A stretch of 64,000 nucleotides of DNA from Incurvaria masculella (taxonomy: Eukaryota > Arthropoda > Insecta > Lepidoptera > Incurvariidae). The position numbers and the translations under genes were made by a program. Location of the stretch: positions 5,394,001 through 5,458,000 of the forward strand of contig OX335657.1 in NCBI GenBank assembly GCA_946894095.1, given 5' to 3'. The notes beneath the pieces were generated by a model. That model was not told the DNA's origin and ran no database searches. It saw only the letters and a list, made by a program, of their open reading frames with translations. Below are positions 34,010 to 44,350 of the stretch, piece after piece (position 1 is the first letter of the stretch; the number at the start of each line of letters is the position of its first letter).

Positions 34010-34200
34010 ATCACCATCATCATCATATTGTACCATTGCATCGAATGAACAATGACCGAAGCGGCAATGAAAATTGCCCGTATTTTCTATCCAGTACAAT
34101 GCAGCCGTGCAATATAAGGTAGGTCCAGGCATGCTACCTAGATCCCATATAATACGGGTAATAGGTGTGGTATTAGCTACCCGTAGTATTGGCTACTAAG
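34010..34200 (+). repeat. SINE body fragment inside En/Spm 5' region
   Basis: Headless plus-strand SINE piece: TACCATTGCATCGAATGAAC, CCGAAGCGGCAATGAAAATT, GCAGCCGTGCAATATAAGG. It lies about 270 bases upstream of the SAM-protein start codon. Confidence 0.65.
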
Positions 34201-34309
34201 ATATAGGCTGAAAAAAAGGTATATAATCCATATTTATTTAAAAAAAACATTCTTACAGTACTAAATGCTCAAAGCTTAAAGTTCGAAGTAGGAAATATCG
34301 AAGATGGAA

Positions 34310-34463
34310 ATACTGACACGAGCAAAGAGTGCGTCGAGGGCATATGTAGCGCGCTGCGCCCGCACTTGTCAATTTTATTTCGCAACGGCGCGGCGCCGGC
34401 GCCATATTCTTTCGCCCCTGTTCGTGCATGCGATGCGTGCGGGTCTTTCTTTACTAGTGGACG
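34310..34463 (+). promoter_or_regulatory. GC-rich 5' UTR/promoter region of the En/Spm genes
   Basis: A CpG-rich stretch directly before the first start codon of the SAM protein, in otherwise AT-rich DNA. It is the likely common promoter and leader for both element genes. No transcription start can be fixed from sequence. Confidence 0.4.
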
Positions 34464-37400
34464 ATGGATCAAGCGACGTGCGATCTGCTAACCAAGTGGA
34501 ATCTTGCTCACTACATTGACTCATTTTCCAGTAAGTCGGTTCACTATTTGTCGGTGTCTACTTGACTCGTGCTGTCTACCATTGAATATGTCAATTCATA
34601 ATGCGCACTTGCGAACGATGCGGCCAACGAGATGAATACATTGGTATCAAATCGCCATAGATCGCGCGCACCTAGCCATAGGCGGCCAGCGGCCAAAACA
34701 CTAATGTTTTCGAGAAAGCAAGACAGTCGCATGATGGCTACTTGCTGCGCTATATAAGTGATTACGGAGTTTATGCAGCTCAACCGTGCAATAAAACTGT
34801 CCAAGTGGACATGGCTTCATGCATGCTATTCTGTTTCTAGTAACAGTGGCATTCTAATATTTGTTTGTATTTTAGATGAGAGAATTGACATCGCCACGAT
34901 GCTCATGTTACCAGATAAATACATTGATGCCTTGATCCCCAATATGGGGGACCGAGTTCGGTTCCAGGCATCTCTGTCCATGTACAGGGATGACCAAGGG
35001 AAGAATTCATTAGGGGTTTGTTTCACTGTTTCAATTTCTATTAGTGTAGTATGACTTTTCCTGCAGTTTTTGATTTCACAATAAGCTATTTACAACACTG
35101 AAGTATACAATTTTTTAGTATGAACATTTACTTATATATTGATTGATTGGAATTTGTAATTACAGTATGATTCAGCCTTCAATTCTACATTTGTAAATGA
35201 AGTGCTACGAAGCGATGATGATGATTGCGCTGTACTAAGCGTGACGGCAAGCGAACCTGCAGAGGTTGAAAAGGGGGAAAGTGAGAGCACTCTGAACAAG
35301 GAACCTGATATTCAAACCATTGTGTCTGAGATAGAAGGACGTAATTCTGTAAGTTAATTACCCCATAAGGGAAGTTTGTTCATTTGCAACCAACCTGTAA
35401 TGTTTTTTGCGTAGAGAATGAACTAATGTAACACATCAGGGTGTTTAAAACATAATAATAATAATTACAAGGGGTTAGAGATCAATGTAATGAAATGATG
35501 GTAAAGTCATATATTATGTTTCTGGTAGTTAATGAGATATTTTATTTTATTTCATCAATTTACCAAAAAAAAATTAGGATACTATTAGACCTAATTTACA
35601 CTGTTTATATTAGTACTAAAATGAGAAGTTTTATTGATTGCATACTTTTAAAAATTGGGTGCTAGATATTTTTGGAATCGGTTACAGAATGTTTGACTTC
35701 ATTATTGTTATAATGCTGTATGTGTGCAGAATATAGTTTACATTCCAGAAAAAGATATTGCTAATCAAAAAGCATAAAATCTTGAAATTTACATGAGCCA
35801 AGCCAGGGCCAATAGCTCGTCAGTAAGTTTGTATTTGTGCTTTCATGTTTATAATGTGTTACAGGTACGAGATTTGTTAAAAACTTCTGCTGAGGGGCGT
35901 CAAATATTGGAAATTGGGCTTAAAACTGGGACTTTACCCCAACAAATACGAGTTCGTCTCTGCAAGCTGTTGCTGGAAATCCTCGTGGGGGTGGACGAGC
36001 CTGTCTTGCCGACAGATTCCAAGCTACTGTCCCTATCCCATGACATTGGGAGACTATTTCAAAAGGAGTCCCCACCTCTTTATTACGCACCATATCTGCC
36101 AGCCGATGCCTACCAAGCAAAAAGGAATACATCTGGCTGGTTGGTAAATGCCAGAAGGGCAAGGCGTACCCATTTAATTTCATTAGGCTTTCTACCTAGA
36201 CCTAAGTCCCGTTCCCGTGCCGAGTCCAGCAAGTCTGACAATGCAACCCCTCCCCCGACTATTTGTGGCATCAACTTGGGGGAGCTAGAAGAAGGTAACT
36301 CACACAATTTTTAAAAACGCAAACTTGAATTGTCGTATCTTTTTTATTATTATTTGACATCAATGACTAAAATCCCGTCTGAAAAACTGCTGCTGTATGT
36401 AGGCACCAATTCCTTTGATCACTTGCCAGATCTTATGCAGCTATCACCCTTTACCAGGTCTTATGTCCAACGAAATACTGGGCGTCTTACACTATACTTG
36501 CCAATACGTGGTCTTCACTCCAAAACTCGTCTGCTCCATTGATTATATCGGTTCTGCGGCAAACATGGCCAGACCGTTGCCACTTCTACTTCCTGATCTT
36601 GTTTTTATAATAAGCGCGGCATATGGTGTAAGCGGCTATGTTGGTAACTTTCGTTCTCTGATGGAAGACATAATGTCATAATATTCTCCATGAAACTACA
36701 TTTCTAAAGAAACTGGATGGTATGCCAAGACCTTGCCTTGAGCATAGTCACATTAAACTAGACGGAAAATTCTTAACTTTTTTTTTTAGTGCAAACTAAT
36801 GGGTCGGCTTAACCTACCTATCTTACTTGACAACCTGTATTCTCAATAAAAGTTATTTTATATTTCACACCCTCGTTACTGAATCCATAGTCCTAACCTA
36901 ACCTAACCTTACTAACCTATTTTATAATTGACTACGGGGCCACTGTTTCTAAATGATTACATGAATTTGGATTTAATTATTTGTCGGTATTCATATTTTA
37001 TGCATTAATCTCTATTTTATTGCAGAGGACGTGGACAAGGTGAAGTCTTCATTAGAGAAGCTTGCGAGTGCCGCGCCTGGGCCATGGCAGGAGGTGAGCG
37101 CACTCTGGCGCGAGACTGTGCGAGCCCGCCTCCGCTATTTATATTATGAATCAGGAACTCTGCAGCAATACTTCGACAGATACCCAATTCTGCAGTCTAA
37201 AAGCGGCTGGCGTCTTCTTACTGCAGATTACGACGCTCTATTCCCAGAAAAAGCCGAAGGTCTTAGGGCGCTGGAGGCTTCCATCGACTCCATTTTGGAG
37301 GTTGCTAGAAAGAAAGCGAACACTACCAAAGACCGATTTTTGAGACAGAGAATCGCAGAAACATTGAAAATTTGTGATGGTAAGCTAAATTTGTTCATTA

Positions 37401-39147
37401 TAATTGTACTAATAATAATAATTGCTTTGAACGCATTTAAAGCATTGGACGTGTAATCCAAGGATCGCAGGTTCGATTCCTGCTTCCGATGAATGTCCAG
37501 ACAACATTTTTAGGGTTCCGTACCCAAAGGGTAAAAACGGAACCCTATTGCTAAGCCTCAGCTGTCCGTCCGTCCGTCTGTCCGTCTGTCACAGGGCTGT
37601 ATCTCATGAACCGTAACAGATAGGAAGCTGAAATTTTCACAGATTATGTATTTATTTTGCCGCTATAACAACAAATAGGTAACATTATAAAATAATACTA
37701 ATTAATACATACAAAATTACAAAAAACGTGTTTTTTTTAAACTTGTGCGATGGTACGGAACCCTTCGTGTGCGAGTCCGACTCACACTTGGCCGGTTTTC
37801 TGTTTGTTTTCAAAATCTGATTATAATAATGCTTCAATGTAATGTCGCTGTATAACCTCAAAAACAAATGAGATAACCTAATGTCGTATCCATTAAAATG
37901 CATACAAAAATGTCTACTTTATTCTTATATTGCATACGTACATACATACATACCATCACGCCGGTTTCCCGGAGGGGTAGGCAGAGATGATAGAGCGCCA
38001 TACGGTACGATCACAGCATACTTCTCTTGATTCCTCTACAGACTTACATCTTTTCATACATGCTCTACGATTCCGGGTGCTACGTACCTGACATTTATGA
38101 AATATTACATCAATTTGATCATGGTATGTTCTCCTAGGCCGGCACCGCACTTCCACTTACTTCTGGTCTGTTTTGTTTTGTCATTCTGTCGTCATCCATG
38201 CGCTCTACATGGCCAAACCATCTTAAAATACCCTTCTCAATCCTCGTCACTACATCGTCTTTCAGTTGACAGTGCTCTCTAACCCAACTGTTGTTGAACT
38301 TGTCCATTAGGCTCGCTCCGCAGACTTTCCTCAAGGAGCGCATTTCTACTGCATTTATTCTAAATTCATGCTTTTTGTGCCATACCTAAGTCTCGCTTCC
38401 ATACATAAGTGTAGGCACCAGCACGCCGTTATGAATCACCACCCTAGCTGTAGGCGTAATCATTCGACTTTTCATTCTTATATTGAAATTTAATTTTTGC
38501 TTTTTAGTTTGGTTTACAATTAAAGTGTATTTTTTTTATTTTATTAAACTATAATTTTTAATTCAATAGTTCAATCAAATTAATGATAATTCATTGACCT
38601 TTTTAAAAAAAATTCATTGTAATAGAAATAGTATTACTTATTTGCTTCTATAGCATTATTTATTGTTTTTATTCTTTCAGACGTGAACTCAGAGACGAAG
38701 ATTACACCCGCTATTCTTCTTCTGGGGTGTTTATTTAATATCCCTCCTGCACGACGGTTCAAGAAGGACTGGCAAGCGTCCCGGGCAGAGATACTGGACG
38801 GTTTTGTCACCATTGTTAATACTGAGGCAGATGTGCAGGTGACGGTTGAGGAGCGTCGCCAAAAGCTGCAGAAACTTGAACTTACATTGCAACCATTTAT
38901 TATCTGGTGTCGTGAGTCTGGTGTCGCGTTTGCAGTTTGCGACAGCGTTTTGTATAAATTTCCATCTCTGCCTGAGGCTGTAGATACCACATTTAAAATA
39001 TTTCATGCTACTGGGGCTAAGTACCCCACAGAATCATATAATATTTTGCTCATTATCCAAATTGGCTTTTATAATGTGACAACTTCTTACGATCGCATGT
39101 CACAATCTGTGAAAGAGACACTTTTCTCTTTAGGTTTGGCGCTTTAA
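34464..39147 (+). CDS. SAM-domain accessory protein of En/Spm (SAMD3-like), six exons
   Basis: Exons 34464-34530, 34876-35015, 35166-35348, 35865-36294, 37026-37379 and 38681-39147 all have AG acceptors and GT donors and sum to 1641 bases. They give an unbroken 546-residue protein, a strong internal check. Residues 1 to about 66 form a SAM domain: LLTKWNLAHYIDSF split by intron 1, then NERIDIATMLMLPDKYIDAL and IPNMGDRVRFQASL. An acidic linker comes from exon 3. From residue 131 the protein follows the order of SAMD3-like animal proteins: LLKTSAEGRQIL, IRVRLCKLLLEILV, PPLYYAPYLP, NTSGWLVNARRARR, WRETVRARL, AILLLGCLFNIPP, LPEAVDTTFKIFHATGAKYP. SAM domains mediate protein-protein or RNA contacts. 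By position this may be the TNPA-like partner of the transposase (inference). Donor 35016 (GTTTGT) and the choice of ATG are the weakest points. Confidence 0.82.
36295..37025 (+). other. intron 4 of the SAM-protein gene
   Basis: Bounded by GTAACT and TTGCAG. Short open frames inside have no recognisable domain, and no repeat insertion is recognised. Confidence 0.6.
37423..37490 (+). repeat. pseudo-tRNA fragment
   Basis: Has a perfect T arm (GCAGG TTCGATT CCTGC) and a 5-bp anticodon stem (TTGGA...TCCAA, loop CGTGTAA, nominal anticodon TGT). A D-like arm GCTTT...AAAGC is present. Position 33 of the loop is G, not T, and the 5' acceptor strand does not pair with TTCCGAT. It is therefore a tRNA-derived remnant in intron 5, not a working gene. 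Confidence 0.55.
37509..37800 (+). repeat. GGTTCCG-family repeat, copy 6 (in intron 5)
   Basis: Plus-strand copy, AGGGTTCCGTACCCAAAGGG to CTCACACTTGGCCGGTTTTC. It lies inside intron 5 of the SAM-protein gene, hence younger than the En/Spm element. Confidence 0.88.
37955..38480 (-). mobile_element. RTE-like LINE fragment (C-terminal end), in intron 5
   Basis: The minus strand reads VVIHNGVLVPTLMYGSET, then RMSLRKVCG-like MRSLRKVCGASLMDKFNN, RIEKGILRWFGHVERMDDDR, and further on RNRRACMKRCKSVEESREVC and WRSIISAYPSG. This order is the C-terminal region of RTE-type retrotransposon ORF2. Stops and frameshifts interrupt it. It also carries CCGGAGGGGTAGGCAGAG, whose inverse recurs in the tandem repeat at 59150-59425. 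Confidence 0.75.
39121..39133 (+). promoter_or_regulatory. possible alternative splice acceptor before the transposase start
   Basis: CTTTTCTCTTTAG is a polypyrimidine tract plus AG, placed 34 bases before the transposase ATG and inside the last codons of the SAM-protein gene. Splicing an upstream donor to 39134 would give an mRNA whose first ATG is the transposase start at 39167. Confidence 0.4.
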
Positions 39148-39166
39148 GTGAGGTAATTTGAACACA

Positions 39167-41653
39167 ATGAAGTGTTCCAGTTGTAAAAGAATATATCCAA
39201 CATTTTCATCCCTTATAAACCACATAAAGAAAGATTGTAAAAAAATTTACCTTTCTGAAACTTTTAGATGTGGTGAAGATGAATGCTTTCGTTATTTTAC
39301 GGATGTCAGGTCATTTAGAGAACACGTTAAGTTAAAGCATTTAAACAATAATAAAAATGTGAATTTGCGGTCGGATAAAAATGTTAATTTGCCATCCACC
39401 TCCAAGCAGTGCACGAATTTTGAGCAAAATCAAGACATATCTGAAATGGAGACAGATCATCTGGATACTAATGTCCTTGAAAATTTTCAAAATGCTGATG
39501 GCATTATTCATAGAGAAGTTTCGAAATTTATTTCAACTCTTTACACAAATCCCACTGTGTCGCGTTCGACTGTCCAAACAGTTGTGAAAAGCTTGCAAAC
39601 CTTTCTTAACAATATTGCAGAGCCTCTGACGTCTGTATTTGGACATATTCCATCCAACGAGGAAAGCATGCCTGGAAGCGAAATTAAAAAGGGAATCTGT
39701 AAGGTAAATACTGCTATAAGGGAAATTTTTTCTCCTTTTCGTTCAGACTTTTTGAGACTACAGGTATTTTCATCAATGGGTTCTTACATTGCACCGGTTG
39801 AAGTAATTGTTGGTTATCGTTTTGACACTCAGAACCGTGGTAATCATTTGTCACTACACACTGGGACGTGTACTATGCAACTAATTCCATTCCGGCAGGT
39901 TTTAGAAAAAAATTTCGCGATTGAGACAATTTGGACCGAGGTATTGATCTATTTGGAGAAATTAACAGGTAGTTTACAAATCAGTGAACTTGATCCAACA
40001 CGGCCCGTTTGTTTGGAAAATGTAATACAAGGTTCCATCTGGAAGAAAATGGGAACAAAACAAGGGTCCGATCTTACTTTGCCTTTAATATTATACTACG
40101 ATGATTTCGAAATTGGCAACCCTTTGGGGAGTCACGCTGGTGTGCATAAACTTGGGGGTCTGTATGTGTCATTTCCATTTTTACCACCACATTTGTTCTC
40201 ATTGTTAAACAACATTTTTTTGTTAGCAATTTGTCATTCTGCTGACAAGAGTAAATTTGGTAATAAAGCTATTTTTGATCCTGTCATTGAGGAATTAAAT
40301 CACTTGCAAAGCACTGGAATTGTTATTCATACACATTTTTTTAGTGGGACCATAAAATTTAAGGTGGTTGCTATCACTGGTGATAATTTAGGCTTGAATT
40401 CAATATTGGGTTTCACTGAAAGTTTTTCAGCTAACATGTGTTGTAGAATCTGTAACATAGACAAAAAACGGTTACAAAGTGCTCTTTACGAAGACAGTGA
40501 TTTGCTGAGAAACATTACATCATACAATGAGCAATTGCTTACAAATGACTTAACACAGACTGGGGTCAAAGAATCCTGTTGTTGGCTTAAACTAACTGAT
40601 TTCAATTTATTTGAAAACGTCGCTGTAGATCCAATGCATGACATATTAGAAGGTGTAACGCGTTATGTAATGACATTTGTAATAAACCATTATCTGGCTG
40701 AGGGTTTCTTAAATGAGAGAACATTACAACAATCACTAACTTCGTTTGATTATGGACCAGATATTGGTTCAAAACCAAACAATTGTCTATTTTTTCAAGG
40801 TTCAAAGGTAAAAGTTAAGACGTCAGCATCCGAAATGCTTACCCTCATCAGGTACTTTAGCCTACTAGCTGGATATTACATTCCCTTAGGAGATGAAGTA
40901 TGGAAATTGTATATTTATTTGCGTCAAATAACTGACAGATTGTTAAGTCATAGAGTTTACAGCGACACCATCATTCAACTAACTTATATAATAGCAGAAT
41001 TTAATCAGTTATACATGAAACTAACGAAAGGCCACCTGCAGCCAAAATTTCATTTCCTGACGCACTACCCAAGCATGCTAATGAAGTTTGGTCCTGCACG
41101 TAATATGTGGGCTATGCGTTTTGAAGCGAAACACCGGGTGTACAAGTTAGCTGCTAAGTCTTCATGTAGTCGCATAAATATTTGCAAGACTTTAGCCATT
41201 AAAAGTCAACTCATTCTTAATGACTTGTTTGTGAAAAAGACAATACCTTCTTTTATGAAATATGGAAAAAAATCGGAATTAAGGTTTCATGATGCTGTTA
41301 AATTCTCGCATGGAACTGGTATAACACTCAAGTACTTAGTTGCCTCCATAACAATAGCCGGTGCCTTATGGCGGCCCAACTCTATTGTCACTATAGATAT
41401 TGATGACGAAATTTATCTACCGATTTTTGGTAAGATTGAACAAATTCTATTGTCCAATAACGATGACGTTTATTTTCGTTGCTGTTTGTTTGAAACTATT
41501 GATTTCAACGAACATTACAATGCATATGAGGTTAAACATACGAGCAAATACCAATGCTTTCCATACAAAAGTGCAGTCGCTCCATGTCCCAGCACGCTGA
41601 CTGTAATGAGAGGTGATACATCTTACATTACAAGTAGATGGCATCTGGACTGA
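39167..41653 (+). CDS. En/Spm (CACTA) transposase
   Basis: An intronless 828-codon frame that cuts and joins the element ends in the nucleus. The first 60 residues hold two zinc fingers (C3, C6, H19, C24-type, then CGEDEC...HVKLKH). The core has the landmarks of animal En/Spm transposases: LILYYDDFEIGNPLGSHAG (D312/D313), ITGDNLGLNSILGF (D406), MCCRICNIDK, VDPMHDILEGVTRYV (D488), GHLQPKFHFLTHYPSML and MRFEAKHRVYKLA (E653). D312/D313, D406 and E653 are the best candidates for the DDE triad (inference). No stop or frameshift is present. The start is ATG 39167; three codons upstream in frame there is no other ATG and a stop lies at 39149. It begins 19 bases after the SAM-protein stop. It is less GC-rich than the SDR exon, matching the element's other exons. 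Confidence 0.9.
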   Translation: MKCSSCKRIYPTFSSLINHIKKDCKKIYLSETFRCGEDECFRYFTDVRSFREHVKLKHLNNNKNVNLRSDKNVNLPSTSKQCTNFEQNQDISEMETDHLDTNVLENFQNADGIIHREVSKFISTLYTNPTVSRSTVQTVVKSLQTFLNNIAEPLTSVFGHIPSNEESMPGSEIKKGICKVNTAIREIFSPFRSDFLRLQVFSSMGSYIAPVEVIVGYRFDTQNRGNHLSLHTGTCTMQLIPFRQVLEKNFAIETIWTEVLIYLEKLTGSLQISELDPTRPVCLENVIQGSIWKKMGTKQGSDLTLPLILYYDDFEIGNPLGSHAGVHKLGGLYVSFPFLPPHLFSLLNNIFLLAICHSADKSKFGNKAIFDPVIEELNHLQSTGIVIHTHFFSGTIKFKVVAITGDNLGLNSILGFTESFSANMCCRICNIDKKRLQSALYEDSDLLRNITSYNEQLLTNDLTQTGVKESCCWLKLTDFNLFENVAVDPMHDILEGVTRYVMTFVINHYLAEGFLNERTLQQSLTSFDYGPDIGSKPNNCLFFQGSKVKVKTSASEMLTLIRYFSLLAGYYIPLGDEVWKLYIYLRQITDRLLSHRVYSDTIIQLTYIIAEFNQLYMKLTKGHLQPKFHFLTHYPSMLMKFGPARNMWAMRFEAKHRVYKLAAKSSCSRINICKTLAIKSQLILNDLFVKKTIPSFMKYGKKSELRFHDAVKFSHGTGITLKYLVASITIAGALWRPNSIVTIDIDDEIYLPIFGKIEQILLSNNDDVYFRCCLFETIDFNEHYNAYEVKHTSKYQCFPYKSAVAPCPSTLTVMRGDTSYITSRWHLD

Positions 41654-41930
41654 ATTAAGATAAAATCTTGGGTTGTCTCGCATTTCAATTTGCTGTCATT
41701 AAGAGCTTAAAATATAATGTCACTTAATAAGTAAGTCGGTAGGTACCTATGTCCTATAATTATTGGTAACGATAACGGGGCTCACGATAACTTGGTGCTA
41801 CAATGATTATGACATTGCCTTTTCAGATAATTTCACCAAACAGATTTTATTGAAGATATTAAGAACGTTTAGAGTTACCTTAACATAAATTTAAGACTTA
41901 ATACTGTTTAGGTAAACCTAAAATAAGTTT
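41654..41930 (+). other. 3' flank of the transposase gene
   Basis: AT-rich, non-coding. No clear AATAAA lies before the fold-back element; the first good candidates are beyond it (about 42893). Confidence 0.4.
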
Positions 41931-41934
41931 CAAC

Positions 41935-42790
41935 GAATATGATAATGCATGTAGAATCGACCGTGAAGCAAGGACACATTAATTAAAGAAAGAAAACTGT
42001 AAAAAGAACTAGGTACTTTACAAATTTAGTGCAAGGTTGGACCCAAACCAGCAAGACCTACCATTCGCGGGTAGTTCTCTACCAATTTCGCCACCGTCTC
42101 TATTCCCATAATTTGGAATTCTACACCCCTTCTGCCCGTAATCAATGCCTTGTATTAACACATTTTTTATGATTCTTCATACAATTTATCTTATTTTAAT
42201 GCTTACCTGCGTTGCGGACAATAACTGCAAAGATTGAACATTCAAACATTTTGCCGTATCACCAAAATCGTATTTGATATCAGACGCTAGAGCCGGTCCT
42301 AGGTTGACTTAAGTATAATAATTATACTTTTTAGTACTAAGCAAGTACGTCGCTTATTTCAACGAATCGATCAATTCTACATACGTACATACGATAAAGT
42401 GTATTTAATTAAGTCAGCCTAAGACCGGCTCTAGCGTCTGATACAAAATACGATTTTGGTGATGACGGCAATATGTTTGAATGTTCAATCTTTGCAGTCA
42501 TTGTCCGCAACGCTGGAAAGCCTTAAAATAAGATAAGCTGTACATGTAGAATCTTACACAATGTGTTAGTAGAAGGCATTGATAACGGACAAAAGGACTG
42601 TAAAAGAATTCCAAATTATGGGTATAGAGCCGGTGGCTTCATTGGTAGACGCACTACCCGCCAATGGTAAGTCTTGCTGGCTCGGGTCCAGCCTTGCCAT
42701 CATTTGTAAAGTAGATATTTTTACAGTTTTTTCCTTAATTAATGTGTCCTTGCTTCACGGTCGATTCTACAAACATTATCATATTCATAT
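41935..42790. mobile_element. large fold-back element nested in En/Spm
   Basis: Two inverted arms of about 370 bases face each other. The left arm starts GAATATGATAATGCATGTAG, then AATCGACCGTGAAGCAAGGA, and reaches GCCGGTCCTAGGTTGACTTAA (42318). The right arm, 42413 to about 42790, mirrors it. The central spacer (about 95 bases) itself contains CAATTCTACATACG, resembling the outer end. Neither arm encodes a protein. A further copy of the same end begins near 63934. Confidence 0.8.
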
Positions 42791-42825
42791 GCTACAAATA
42801 AGCGACGAACCTGCGTATGTTTTAT

Positions 42826-43605
42826 AAAATATGTTTACCGAAACAGTAAACATATTTTAAGAATAATAATAATTATTGGGAATTGAGTTCAAATAAAAGA
42901 GTGACTTTTAATTACGAAATATACGATATATGTTACCAGCAAACTGTCATTTCTACAATTCTAAATTTTCTAACATTTGTGTACATTAGAGCAGCATGTG
43001 AACCAAGCTATTTGCACTCGAACGTTAGAGTTCAACTCAATAAATTTTTAACCAATCAAAAGCCTTTATCATAACCAGAAATAACTTTATCGGTACGACA
43101 CATTTTTAGACTTGTGCAAAGTGATCGATTTCGATTTGTACGTTCGAGTGTAAATATCTCGGTAGACCCGCACGTCTCTTGTATGTTCTAACAGCTTATG
43201 TGTTCAAAATGTTTTTATTTGATTTAATTACTGCTACAAATCGAGGCAGAAATACATAAATAACATAATTTTGTTTAAATTAGCATGATGAAGATCGTCA
43301 TTGCATAATTGAAAAGTTTTAACAATCTTTAACATTTTATTGATTTCGAATAATGGTAAACTGTCAGTTTATTTTTGCATGTACGTTATAAAGTGTGTTT
43401 TCAAATAATAAAAAATACAATTTATATCGTTGTTCCTACTTACAAACAAGTTCCTCTTCTCCTTTTAAGCCACCAGTGTTTTTAATATTAATGCATCTAT
43501 TTTAGCCCGAATAATTTCTATAAATAAATTGATTCATTAATATTAGGAAGAAATGCTTTGAAAATAAGAGTACTTGGTGTTTTTATTAATGTGTAAACTA
43601 CTGAA
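42826..43605. other. 3' subterminal part of En/Spm, non-coding
   Basis: Contains a small perfect hairpin, AAATATGTTTAC with GTAAACATATTT (42827-42857), and AATAAA signals at about 42893 and 43040. No gene seen. Confidence 0.45.
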
Positions 43606-43786
43606 GGGTGTGATTCTGGAGGGTGAAATAGCAAATTACCATGTGAAATGGAATTAAAGTCGCGAAAAAAATTCGCAGTTCTTACATATTCATCAAAGGT
43701 ATGTTACAAAAATGTATCTAAACTGCGTTTTTTTAGATAAAAAAAAAATGGTAATGTGGTTACTTTTGCCTCCAGAATCACCTCTG
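43606..43786. mobile_element. short MITE, about 180 bp
   Basis: The left end GGGTGTGATTCTGGAGG...ATTACCAT is mirrored by ATGGTAATG...CCTCCAGAATCACCTC at the right. About 36-base imperfect arms, no coding capacity. Confidence 0.65.
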
Positions 43787-43789
43787 CAG

Positions 43790-44336
43790 TGGTATGCGCA
43801 TTTAAAAACTATTTAGTAGGAATTTCTATAGGATATAATTGAATATTATGAGGAAATCCTGGGTAAATGGTAGGAAGAAACAATAGGAAGGTTTAAAAAA
43901 TTTGAGGAAAGCATTTAAAAACTCCAGGAAGAGATAAAGGAAATAATTTAAAAAATACACGAAACCTAGAATAATATTAGGAAATATATAATTAAGGCAT
44001 ACAACAATAGCAGAAAATTAATGAAAATGATGTAGAATTTCCTAATAACTCCTCTGCCTTCACCAAACTTTTGTAGTCTGTCATACCGCATTATAATTAC
44101 AAGAATAATGTTTTTTAGTTCTATCCTCATAAGTTTGCATTCTCAGCACCATATATTTACTTCTAGCTACTAAAGTGATGACGTCACTAGGTTGAAACGT
44201 CACAACCCTCATGGTGATAGGTCATCATAATTTTACATTACAGCAGTTTCATCATACTTTATGGTGCTATCACTTTGGTCCCTACTTTATGTAAATTCAC
44301 CATTCCGTTATCTGATTTCATGGTATTTAAGAGGAT
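43790..44336. other. 3' subterminal region of En/Spm
   Basis: Non-coding. Near 44170-44280 it carries TGATGACGTCAC, ATGGTGATAG, TCATCATAATT and TATGGTGCTATCAC, matching motifs of the 5' subterminal region. Confidence 0.5.
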
Positions 44337-44350
44337 CATTTTTCTCAGTG
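44337..44350 (+). repeat. right terminal inverted repeat of En/Spm
   Basis: CATTTTTCTCAGTG, followed by TA. It is the exact reverse complement of 31839-31852. Confidence 0.8.

Larger units (their letters stand above)
31839..44350 (+). mobile_element. complete En/Spm (CACTA, CMC superfamily) DNA transposon
   Basis: Left end CACTGAGAAAAATG (31839-31852) and right end CATTTTTCTCAGTG (44337-44350) are perfect 14-bp inverted repeats with the CACTG terminus of this superfamily. TA lies directly outside both ends, fitting a 2-bp target duplication. Subterminal regions share short motifs in both orientations: TATGGTGCTATC/TATGGTGCTTTCC, ATGGTGATAG, TCATCATAA, TGATGACGTCAC/TGATGACATCAC. Such subterminal motifs are transposase binding sites in plant En/Spm. 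Between the ends are two intact genes on one strand, a SAM-domain protein and the transposase. Later insertions account for part of the 12.5-kb length. Confidence 0.8.

Noticed and set aside
37423..37490. Functional tRNA-Thr(TGT) gene
   Set aside because: The acceptor stem does not pair and the invariant T33 is G; it is a remnant in an intron.
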